A stretch of 64,000 nt of DNA from Aureibaculum algae (lineage in GTDB: Bacteria; Bacteroidota; Bacteroidia; Flavobacteriales; Flavobacteriaceae): contig NZ_CP040749.1 of the NCBI RefSeq assembly GCF_006065315.1, forward strand, positions 124,001 to 188,000. The letters run 5' to 3'. Under the pieces are notes generated by a model. The model searched no databases, had not been told where the DNA came from, and saw nothing but the letters and a program-made list of their open reading frames with translations. Positions 52,074-59,773 of the stretch are shown here, in pieces. Both the position numbers and the translations under genes were made by a program. The first letter of the stretch is position 1. The number at the start of each line of letters is the position of its first letter.

Positions 52074-53186
52074 ATGAATCCATTGTCCAAACAACTTTTT
52101 GTTCGTCAAACCACTTTAACTGAAATAGGTGAGAGTGGACAGCAAAAACTACAACAAACAAGTGTTTTGATTGTGGGTTGCGGTGGTTTAGGAAATTCAG
52201 TGGCCACTTCATTAGCCGGAAGTGGAATTGGCACTATTCATTTGGTAGATTTTGACACGGTAGACATTACTAATTTACACCGTCAATTGTTTTTTACCAC
52301 TGAAGATGTTGATAAGCCTAAAGTAGCAATTTTAGGGAGCTATTTAAGGAAAATTGCTCCGTTTACCGAGGTGTTTGAGCATCACTTGGTAATTAACAAA
52401 AAGAACGTATTTGAATTATTGGCAACTGTTGATTATGTTCTCGATTGCACGGATAGTTTACCCACCAAATACCTATTGAATGATGTTTGTGTATTAAAAA
52501 ACAAACCATTTATTTATGGTTCACTCTATAAGTTTGACGGTTACGTGGCAAATTTTAATATTCCTCAAAAAACAGGTGATTTTAGTGCCAATCTTCGTGA
52601 TGCTTTTCCAGAAATATCTAAGGATGCCATTCCCAATTGCTCAGAAATAGGCACGCTAAATACTATTGTAGGTATTATTGGTTTGTTGCAAGCCAATGAG
52701 GTTATAAAAATTGTTTGTGGTATTGGTACTCCACTGATTGATGAATTGTTAATCTATAATAGTATGGAGAATTCGCAATATAAAATGAAACTTAAAAGAG
52801 CATTTGATAAAGAAAGAATCTCAAAACTATTTGAACAAGAAAGTTATTTTGATGCCAATTGTGAAACACAAGATGTGTCATTGTTAATAACCAGCAATGA
52901 ATTAAAACAAATTTTGAATTCGAAAATCAAAAACGAGGTTCAAATAATTTCTGTAATAGAAGATATTTCAACATCTTTGCCTTTTAAAGTCGATGCGAAA
53001 ATACCGTTGTCGGCATTTGATGATATTGTTAGTCACGTTGATCAAAGTCTAGATTTACTGGACCAGCCAACGTTTATATTTATATGTCAAAAAGGAATTA
53101 GTAGTTATACGGCAACTCAAAAAATTAAAGAAAAATATCCTAATTTGAAGATGTTAAGTCTCAAAGGAGGTATAAGCAATTATTGA
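52074..53186 (+). CDS. moeB: MoeB/HesA/ThiF-type adenylyltransferase with a C-terminal rhodanese-like domain
   Basis: E1-like enzyme that would adenylate the C-terminal glycine of MoaD. Nucleotide-binding LIVGCGGLGNSVATSLAGSG (32-51), DFDTVDITNLHRQLFF (59-74), and the catalytic-cysteine region NCSEIGTLNTIVGIIG near 189. A truncated rhodanese-like domain ends the protein, with CQKGISSYTA near 341. The zinc-binding CxxC pair that normally precedes the catalytic region is absent (the segment reads QKTGDFSANL). 370 residues. Last gene of the Moco operon. Confidence 0.88.
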   Translation: MNPLSKQLFVRQTTLTEIGESGQQKLQQTSVLIVGCGGLGNSVATSLAGSGIGTIHLVDFDTVDITNLHRQLFFTTEDVDKPKVAILGSYLRKIAPFTEVFEHHLVINKKNVFELLATVDYVLDCTDSLPTKYLLNDVCVLKNKPFIYGSLYKFDGYVANFNIPQKTGDFSANLRDAFPEISKDAIPNCSEIGTLNTIVGIIGLLQANEVIKIVCGIGTPLIDELLIYNSMENSQYKMKLKRAFDKERISKLFEQESYFDANCETQDVSLLITSNELKQILNSKIKNEVQIISVIEDISTSLPFKVDAKIPLSAFDDIVSHVDQSLDLLDQPTFIFICQKGISSYTATQKIKEKYPNLKMLSLKGGISNY

Positions 53187-53244
53187 ATGAACTGATTTAA
53201 ACTTATTCTATTTGCTAAAAAATTGCTTTTTTCATTCACTTTTT

Positions 53245-53290
53245 GTCTTTTTTTCCTTCCTTAGCCCTGCTAAGCAAGTCAAAAAAAGAC
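53245..53290. repeat. Nested inverted repeat downstream of moeB
   Basis: GTCTTTTTTT (53245-53254) pairs with AAAAAAAGAC (53281-53290). Inside it CTTAGC (53260-53265) pairs with GCTAAG (53269-53274) with a CCT loop. It lies in the 163-bp gap before the MutS-like gene. It may terminate the Moco operon or be a mobile palindromic repeat. Confidence 0.6.
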
Positions 53291-53349
53291 TTCAATTGAG
53301 AAAAAAATAATTAATTTTCGCTTAAACATAAAAAATTCAAACCAATTCA

Positions 53350-55119
53350 ATGCAAAAACCATTAGAATTTTATAAGTCTGAAAAGACAAAATACGAATTA
53401 GAATTAAGTACATTAAAAAAGAAATTGGCTCTATCAAGTACGATTAGATTATTACTTTTTGTAGGGATAGCATTGGGGATTTACTTCTTTTTTGCAAACC
53501 TTAAAGTAGTAGCGGCAATTGCAATTTTTGGTATTGCTCTTTTTTTGTATTTGGTGCTAAGACATTCAGATTTACAGTACAAAAGAGATTTTATCAAACA
53601 GCTATTAGCAATAAATACTACGGAAATTGAGATTATTTATGGTAACTATCTCGATTTAGATGCGGGAACTGAACATGAAAATCCAAATCATTATTATAGT
53701 TATGATATTGATCTTTTTGGTAAAGGATCTTTTTATCAATTTGCCAATAGAACAGTAACAAAAGAAGGAGCAAGAGAGTTTGCTAATCAATTAACATTAA
53801 ATAATATTGATGGTATTGATAAAAAGCAAAACGGAATAAAAGAATTGGCTGAAATACCTAAATGGCGACAAGAATTTTCGGCTATTGGCAGTTTGGTTAA
53901 TGTAAAACATCCGGCAAGGCATATTATAAAATGGATTCATAATTACAACCCTGGTTTACCCAAATTCATGGCATTTTTACCAAGAGTTTTTGCTTTAATT
54001 TCTGTGATTTTAGCTGTGTTAATCAGTTTTGACTTAGTTACCTATCACTTTTTATTGGTTTGGTTTTTTATTGGCTTAGGTATTGCAGGTGCATATTTGA
54101 AAAAGGTGAATGCTATTTATGATGATGCCGGAAAAGCGAAAGATACGTTTAAACAATATCATAAATTGTTAGATAAAATAGAAGGCTCTACTTTTTCTTC
54201 TGAAATTCTTATTGCTCAGCAAGAAGCCATTAAAACAGAAAAGGAAAAAGCATCAGTTATTTTTAAAAAATTCTCAAAAATTTTAGATGCTTTAGACCAG
54301 CGTAATAATATGATAATGGCTTTTGTTGGTAATGGGTTGTTATTGTGGGATGCCAATCAGGCATTTAAAATTGAAAATTGGATAAATACGTATAGAGATA
54401 AAGTTGAGAATTGGTTTAAAGTCATTGCCTTTTTTGATGCCCAAAACAGTTTGGCAAATTTTGCTTTTAACAATCCCAATTATGTGTATCCAGAATTAAA
54501 TGGAGATAGAAACGTTATTCAAGCCCAGCAATTGGGACATCCTTTGTTAAAAACCACCAATCGTATTGATAATGATTATACTATTGAAAATCAGCAATTT
54601 TTTATCATTACTGGGGCAAATATGGCAGGTAAAAGTACTTTTCTAAGAACCGTTTCTTTGTCAATAGTAATGGCAAATATGGGCTTACCTGTTTGTGCAA
54701 AATCATTTGCATATTCTCCAATAAAATTGATTACGAGCATGCGTACCACAGATTCTTTGGCTGATGACGAGTCGTACTTTTTTTCAGAGTTAAAACGCTT
54801 AAAATTTATTGTAGAACAAATAAAATCAGATCGTTATTTTATCATTCTCGATGAAATCTTAAAAGGAACCAACAGTACTGATAAAGCTATCGGATCTAAA
54901 AAGTTTGTACAGAAATTAGTAGCTTCAAATTCCACCGGAATTATTGCCACACATGATCTGAGCCTTTGTGAAATTGAAAAAGAACTTACCGCCATTAAAA
55001 ACTACTATTTTGATGCTGAAATTATCAATGACGAACTTCATTTTGACTACCGATTAAAAACAGGAGTTTGTAAAAATATGAATGCTTCGTTTTTATTGAA
55101 GAAAATGGAGATAGTTTAG
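53350..55119 (+). CDS. Membrane-anchored MutS-like ATPase
   Basis: 589 residues. There are four hydrophobic segments (about 31-49, 52-70, 207-226 and 230-248) in an otherwise MutS lever/clamp-like N-terminal half. The C-terminal MutS ATPase domain has Walker A ITGANMAGKSTFLRT (near 419-433), MRTTDSLADDESYFFSELKR (near 458), and Walker B YFIILDEILKGTNSTD (near 493-508). The mismatch-recognition domain of true MutS (N-terminal FxE) is absent. Seen widely in Bacteroidota; function unknown. It may act on DNA or proteins at the membrane. Confidence 0.85.
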   Translation: MQKPLEFYKSEKTKYELELSTLKKKLALSSTIRLLLFVGIALGIYFFFANLKVVAAIAIFGIALFLYLVLRHSDLQYKRDFIKQLLAINTTEIEIIYGNYLDLDAGTEHENPNHYYSYDIDLFGKGSFYQFANRTVTKEGAREFANQLTLNNIDGIDKKQNGIKELAEIPKWRQEFSAIGSLVNVKHPARHIIKWIHNYNPGLPKFMAFLPRVFALISVILAVLISFDLVTYHFLLVWFFIGLGIAGAYLKKVNAIYDDAGKAKDTFKQYHKLLDKIEGSTFSSEILIAQQEAIKTEKEKASVIFKKFSKILDALDQRNNMIMAFVGNGLLLWDANQAFKIENWINTYRDKVENWFKVIAFFDAQNSLANFAFNNPNYVYPELNGDRNVIQAQQLGHPLLKTTNRIDNDYTIENQQFFIITGANMAGKSTFLRTVSLSIVMANMGLPVCAKSFAYSPIKLITSMRTTDSLADDESYFFSELKRLKFIVEQIKSDRYFIILDEILKGTNSTDKAIGSKKFVQKLVASNSTGIIATHDLSLCEIEKELTAIKNYYFDAEIINDELHFDYRLKTGVCKNMNASFLLKKMEIV

Positions 55120-55135
55120 TAAATTTTAAAGAGGG

Positions 55136-55756
55136 TCACTCAAACGAATACAACAACACCTTTTTATTCTCTTTTAAAAGCACATCCAATTCATCTAAAA
55201 CGTCAACAGATACTGTTGGGCAGCCCCAACTGGTGGCAATAGGGTTTGGGTAGGTTTCTTTATTTGGCATTCCTTTCCAGCCGTGTAACACTACTATTCT
55301 TTTTCGCATGTTACTATTAGTTTCTTCAAGGCCGTCTATCCAATATTTATAATTTTTACCCCAACTGCTATAGGCTCTTTCTCCCATTACTGCCATTCCC
55401 AACGAACTGCAATGGGTTTCACTTCTATTGCTAAAAACGGTGGGGATACCTGTAGTATTTTTTCCTTTGCCATCACCGTGGCATACTAACTCTTTTTTAA
55501 TGATACTATCCTTTTTTAAATCAACCACAAAAAATCTGTTTTTACCGCTGTGTATGCTGTAATCAATCATAAAAGCAATGTTTTTATTATAATTACCTTT
55601 TTTTGTAATTGCTTTTATGTGATTTATTTCGTCAGAATAGTCTAATACCTCAGCCTCAATGGCAATTGGGTCATTACCAACAAAAAGGTTTTGCCTTTCT
55701 TTTTTACAAGAAAAAAAGGATATGATTATTAGTAAGGTTGTAAAGTTTTTATTCAT
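55136..55756 (-). CDS. Murein L,D-transpeptidase catalytic-domain (YkuD-like) protein
   Basis: Short N-terminal signal-like segment with a cysteine (about residues 5-18, FFSC), possibly a lipoprotein signal. The catalytic motif is HGW followed later by TSWGCPTVS (cysteine near residue 181), fitting the YkuD_2 type (HG plus SxGC). 206 residues. It probably modifies peptidoglycan crosslinks or attaches proteins in the periplasm. Convergent with the MutS-like gene. Confidence 0.86.
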   Translation of the reverse strand: MNKNFTTLLIIISFFSCKKERQNLFVGNDPIAIEAEVLDYSDEINHIKAITKKGNYNKNIAFMIDYSIHSGKNRFFVVDLKKDSIIKKELVCHGDGKGKNTTGIPTVFSNRSETHCSSLGMAVMGERAYSSWGKNYKYWIDGLEETNSNMRKRIVVLHGWKGMPNKETYPNPIATSWGCPTVSVDVLDELDVLLKENKKVLLYSFE

Positions 55757-55773
55757 ATTTAAAATTCAAAAAA

Positions 55774-55947
55774 CACCCCTAAAGTCCCCTCAAGGGGGCA
55801 ATTCGCAATTAATATTTACATTTCGTATAAGTTGTCTATATCAACTTAGAAGAAGCAACGTTCCCTTCCCTTTGGATTAACAAGAAACAAAATACATTTT
55901 GTTTCGAAGTAACCGAGCCGAGTTCAGTTAGGGACGAGCTTCCCTAA
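55774..55947. repeat. Cluster of inverted repeats between the transpeptidase and moaE genes
   Basis: Within 187 bp are: CCCCTCAAGGGG (55786-55797), preceded by CCCCTAAAGT, a motif I recognise from repeated Flavobacteriaceae intergenic DNA; GAAACAAAA/TTTTGTTTC (55884-55892 with 55897-55905, 9-bp perfect stem); and TTAGGGA/TCCCTAA (55928-55934 with 55941-55947), the last overlapping the moaE stop. They look like repeat-derived structure rather than terminators. Confidence 0.6.
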
Positions 55948-56366
55948 GGATGTGCATTGACCCATACTTCACCATCTACAAAGTGTTCTTTTTTCCAGAT
56001 TGGGACTGTTTCTTTTAGTGTATCTATAGCGTAATGACAAGCATCAAAAGCCGCTTTTCGATGAGCTGACGAAACGGCAATAATTACAGGAATATTACCT
56101 ACTTGTAACTCACCTTCAGCATGGTGTATCGCAATTTTTATAATGTTAAAATCGACCAAGGCTTTATCCGCTATTTTCTGCATTTCTTTAATTGCCATTG
56201 GTTTATAGGTAGAAAAATCTAATAAGGTAACCTCTTTATCTTTTGTTTTATTTCTAACTGTACCAACAAAGAGGGCAATTCCTCCACAAGAAGCATCTTG
56301 AACAAAGTCGTAACACGCTTGTAAATTAAGTTTGTCTTTGGTAACATGTATTGAGGTATTTTCCAT
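55944..56366 (-). CDS. moaE: Molybdopterin synthase catalytic subunit
   Basis: Large subunit that, with MoaD, adds the dithiolene sulfurs to cPMP. GTVRNKTKDKEV near residue 36, HHAEGELQVGNIPVIIAVSSAHRKAAFDACHYAIDTLK near 78-115 and the C-terminal PIWKKEHFVDGEVWVN (catalytic-lysine region, near 122-137) are all present. 140 residues. It is encoded alone on the minus strand, away from the main Moco operon and from moaD. Confidence 0.95.
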   Translation of the reverse strand: MENTSIHVTKDKLNLQACYDFVQDASCGGIALFVGTVRNKTKDKEVTLLDFSTYKPMAIKEMQKIADKALVDFNIIKIAIHHAEGELQVGNIPVIIAVSSAHRKAAFDACHYAIDTLKETVPIWKKEHFVDGEVWVNAHP

Positions 56367-56417
56367 AATTCAAAATTACGCAATTCTAAAGCGAATAAAT
56401 ACCTGTATTCAGGGGTT

Positions 56418-58874
56418 TTAAAAACTCAAGCCAAAAACAACGCCATTCGTTGCCTTTCCATTAAAATAGGATCGAACATAGTCAACTCGTAAAAATCTGA
56501 ATTTTCCAAATCCGATATTATCCAATCCAACTGAATATTCAGAATAGGGTTTGTTATCAGGCGTAAATAAAGCCTTAGCACCAACCACTAATTGAAATTG
56601 CAATTTATTTAGTAAAGGGATTTTTCGTAACAAATAGCCATTAAAATGATGTTGAGCATGGAATTCTGCATACTGATCATCTGTACTTAAGTTATAATAC
56701 GGTAACAAATTAAAGCTATTGGTATAGTTTAAATCTAGATTTACATGGGTTTGGTTTCCGTTAAAATGTTTGTAATCTGTAAAGGAAAGTTCATCAGTAT
56801 TTAAAAATTTACCCGCTTTGATGTTGTAAGAAAAGGTTCCTTTGTTACCAAATTTTAAGTCTTGATACAAACGTGCTTGTACTAAATCATAGTTATATTT
56901 TGAATCGCTAGCAGCAAAACCTTTGATATATCCGATGTTTAAAGCTGGATATTTGGTTTCGTATACATTTATTTTTCGATCAGGATATGAAATGTATTTT
57001 TGTCCAAATTTAATAGTAGCACCTAACGAAAATTTATAGATACTATGTTCGTCAAAAGGGGTTGACGTATAATTTTCAGGCTCTAGCGGATTATTAGAAG
57101 AGTATTGTTCGTCATCTTTGTTCAGAATTACCCAATCAGCATTGTTAAACAGGGGTTTTCTGTTTTCGTAACTGATGGAAGAATTCATTCGCAAACCATT
57201 AAATATTTCTTTTCCTCCACTTATAGACGCAAAGGTTTTATCGTAATATTTTGCATAATTATCTTCAAAGAATAAGGAACTAACGGCATTTACTATCGGA
57301 GCAATGGGTTCTGATTCGTTAAATTGCATAATTTTTCTACCACCATTTATACTTACATAAGAATTGGTTTTTCCATTAAAATTATAGGTAAACCCACCAC
57401 TTAATCTCAATTGGTCATCTGACAAACCATAATCTATTTTAGATCTAATATTAAAACTTCTGTTTTCGTCTTTATAATACTTATAATAAGAGATATCCAT
57501 ATTGGTATGCCATCCTTGCACCGTATTAAACATAGAGTTGAAAACTGGTGAGCCAATGTTTAAGCCCCATTTTTCATGGGTGTTTGAATAATTGTAGCCG
57601 GTAAGTACATTCATTATTTTGAATTTATTCCGTTTAAGATCTATGGAGTCTAAGTATTTTTCAGACTGTCTAATAACTTTAATGCTGTCTTTTAGTTGAT
57701 AATCATTCATTTCTTCGGCCGTTAGCGGAATGGGTCGCATGTTTTTCCAAAAAAGACTATCCTTCTTATTGGCTTTATCTTCAATTGACAAAATTTCATT
57801 GGTAAATGTGGTTTTTGTAAAGTTGGGTTGAAAATTATAATCGCTATATACACCTGTAAAACGTCCATCTACGTTAATGCCAAACATGCCAAAAATAAAA
57901 TCAATACTTTGAGAAAATAGTGGCCACATTTTGTCTTTTTCAGAATAAGAATAACTTTGTTTCAACGTCAACTTTTTAACCATAGGCTGTTGTATTTGTT
58001 TACCGGTAACCGAAAGGTCTACAGCAAAAAATTCCCAACTGTTTTCAACAATATAGATAAATCCCGTAAAGGCATTATCCGTAGTTTTTTTAGGGGCAAC
58101 CTTAATTTTGTTAATGAGAAACTCACCTTCATAATAACTATTAACCAAGGTGTATTTATAATAGTTAAAAGCGTAATTGGCTATTGGTGAAACAATGTTT
58201 TCGCCGAGGTTTATCAAGTTCGTATAAACGTTAAAATTTACTTCAGATGCTTGATTAAAACTAAAACCACTATCATCTCCACTGACCTTAGAAGCCAATA
58301 TGTTTTCTTTAAATTCCTTTTCGCTCTTCGTAATTTTAGAAATCGTTTCAGAAAGATAAACAACGCCACTTCGTGTAGAATCTAAACCGCCACCGAGGTC
58401 ACCCAATTCAAAACCCATAATTTTTTCAGGAGCATCTTTGATCCGATAAATACCTCGCGAATAAAAGTCGGCTGTAAAATTGGTCGTTTTCTTTAAATTT
58501 TTATCTTTTTCAGCAATTGCAGCTCTGATAATTCGATGAGCAGGATTGTCTTTAGTGCTTATTTGAACTTCATCTAAGGCTAAAGCATCCTCTTTTAAAA
58601 CGATATCTAATTGATAAGGGTATGCTGTTATTTTAACCTCTTTTTTTAATGTTTTGAAGCCTAAATATTGAAAAATAATAGTGTAATTACCTGTTTTATT
58701 AATGTCTAATTGGTAAATGCCATCATCATTTGAGGTTGTTCCATTATATGATCCTTGCAAGTAAATATTTACAAATGGTAAAGGCGTATTGTTTTCGTCG
58801 GTAACTGTACCTGTAATTTGTGCTTGTGAGATAGAGTAACTAATAAAAAGGAGTAGTGAAATTTTAATATTCAT
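56418..58874 (-). CDS. DUF5686/carboxypeptidase-regulatory-like outer-membrane protein
   Basis: I place the start at ATG 58874 (MNIKISLLLFISYSIS then QAQ, a signal peptide) and not at the upstream TTG. 818 residues. A carboxypeptidase-regulatory-like (CarbopepD_reg_2) domain follows at about 22-105 with GTVTDENNTPLPFVNIYLQ. The remainder is a DUF5686 region that is beta-rich and ends in a hydrophobic-aromatic terminus (VVFGLSF), consistent with an outer-membrane barrel. Function unknown. No TonB-box partner is adjacent. Confidence 0.86.
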   Translation of the reverse strand: MNIKISLLLFISYSISQAQITGTVTDENNTPLPFVNIYLQGSYNGTTSNDDGIYQLDINKTGNYTIIFQYLGFKTLKKEVKITAYPYQLDIVLKEDALALDEVQISTKDNPAHRIIRAAIAEKDKNLKKTTNFTADFYSRGIYRIKDAPEKIMGFELGDLGGGLDSTRSGVVYLSETISKITKSEKEFKENILASKVSGDDSGFSFNQASEVNFNVYTNLINLGENIVSPIANYAFNYYKYTLVNSYYEGEFLINKIKVAPKKTTDNAFTGFIYIVENSWEFFAVDLSVTGKQIQQPMVKKLTLKQSYSYSEKDKMWPLFSQSIDFIFGMFGINVDGRFTGVYSDYNFQPNFTKTTFTNEILSIEDKANKKDSLFWKNMRPIPLTAEEMNDYQLKDSIKVIRQSEKYLDSIDLKRNKFKIMNVLTGYNYSNTHEKWGLNIGSPVFNSMFNTVQGWHTNMDISYYKYYKDENRSFNIRSKIDYGLSDDQLRLSGGFTYNFNGKTNSYVSINGGRKIMQFNESEPIAPIVNAVSSLFFEDNYAKYYDKTFASISGGKEIFNGLRMNSSISYENRKPLFNNADWVILNKDDEQYSSNNPLEPENYTSTPFDEHSIYKFSLGATIKFGQKYISYPDRKINVYETKYPALNIGYIKGFAASDSKYNYDLVQARLYQDLKFGNKGTFSYNIKAGKFLNTDELSFTDYKHFNGNQTHVNLDLNYTNSFNLLPYYNLSTDDQYAEFHAQHHFNGYLLRKIPLLNKLQFQLVVGAKALFTPDNKPYSEYSVGLDNIGFGKFRFLRVDYVRSYFNGKATNGVVFGLSF

Positions 58875-58996
58875 TGAGGTTGATTTAGTTATGAGCAAAC
58901 CTAAATTTTTAAAATGGGCTTGGATTATAAGAATATGTTAAAAATAGAGACAGTTTTCTTTAATTATTGTTAATTTTTGCTGAAAGACGCTGCGTT

Positions 58997-59031
58997 TTGG
59001 GTATAAATAGAATGGAAATTCCCTATTTTTG
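58997..59031 (+). promoter_or_regulatory. Promoter of the DUF3817 gene
   Basis: TATTTTTG (59024-59031) matches TAnnTTTG, with TTG at 58997-58999 24 bp upstream. It lies 27 bp before the ATG. Confidence 0.5.
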
Positions 59032-59058
59032 CAGACCATAATTTAAGAGAAAAAACCA

Positions 59059-59334
59059 ATGAAGACCACATTTAAAATTGTAGCTATTTTAGAAGGATTG
59101 TCGTATTTAATACTGCTTTTTATTGCAACTCCCATAAAATATATTGGTCATGATGAATCATGGGTAAAAATGTTTGGCATGCCACATGGTTTGTTATTTG
59201 TGGCGTATGTAATCTTGGCTTTTTTGGTAAAACCGGAATATAAATGGGATAACAAGACGTTTTTAATTGTCTTGGCTGCTTCTATAATACCATTCGGTAC
59301 GTTTTATGTCGATAAAAAATATCTTAGAGCATAA
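59059..59334 (+). CDS. DUF3817 small membrane protein
   Basis: 91 residues with three hydrophobic helices (about 7-26, 43-60 and 68-83). FKIVAILEGLSYLILLFIATPIKY and the GMPHGLLFVAYV segment are the DUF3817 hallmarks. Inner membrane; no known function. It has its own promoter, is divergent from the DUF5686 gene and convergent with moaD. Confidence 0.88.
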   Translation: MKTTFKIVAILEGLSYLILLFIATPIKYIGHDESWVKMFGMPHGLLFVAYVILAFLVKPEYKWDNKTFLIVLAASIIPFGTFYVDKKYLRA

Positions 59335-59384
59335 ATTTAAGTAAGATTTTTGTTCTACTTTGCGAAGATTGCAAATGTGTTTCT

Positions 59385-59627
59385 TTACCCTCCACTTACT
59401 GGCGGAATGATGGCAATTACATCATTGGGGTTGATTAAATAAGTATCATCAACATAGTTTTCGTTAACGGCTACTGAAAAATTCTTATAAGCTACTAGTT
59501 TTGGGTGTTTTTCAATCAATAGCTCTTTAAAATTAGCTATTGAGGTATTGGTAATTAATTCTAATTCCGTGGTGCTTTTACCAACAATATCTTTAACAAT
59601 GCCAAAAAGCAATAGTTTTATTTGCAT
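59385..59627 (-). CDS. moaD: Molybdopterin synthase sulfur-carrier subunit
   Basis: 80-residue beta-grasp protein ending IIPPVSGG, the C-terminal Gly-Gly that is adenylated by MoeB and then thiocarboxylated. LLLFGIVKDIVGKST and NENYVDDTYLINPNDVIAII match the family. Encoded alone, not next to moaE. Partner of moaE (55944) and the moeB-like protein (52074). Confidence 0.93.
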   Translation of the reverse strand: MQIKLLLFGIVKDIVGKSTTELELITNTSIANFKELLIEKHPKLVAYKNFSVAVNENYVDDTYLINPNDVIAIIPPVSGG

Positions 59628-59691
59628 GTCGTTTTATTTAAATCAGTTCAATTGCATTACTTTTGCTAAAGTAAAGATAATAAATGCTGTG

Positions 59692-59760
59692 ATGTCTTTT
59701 AAAGACATTTAGTTAAAAATGACATACCAACTGAATTTAGCATAGCTGTTAAAAGTTGGT
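59692..59760. promoter_or_regulatory. Palindromes upstream of the SulP gene
   Basis: ATGTCTTTTAAAGACAT (59692-59708) is a perfect 8-bp inverted repeat around one base. ACCAACT (59726-59732) and AGTTGGT (59754-59760) form a 7-bp inverted repeat. The near -7 box TAATATTG (59760-59767, one mismatch) lies just after it and 6 bp before the ATG. These are plausible operator or leader structures. Confidence 0.4.
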
Positions 59761-59773
59761 AATATTGTATTAA

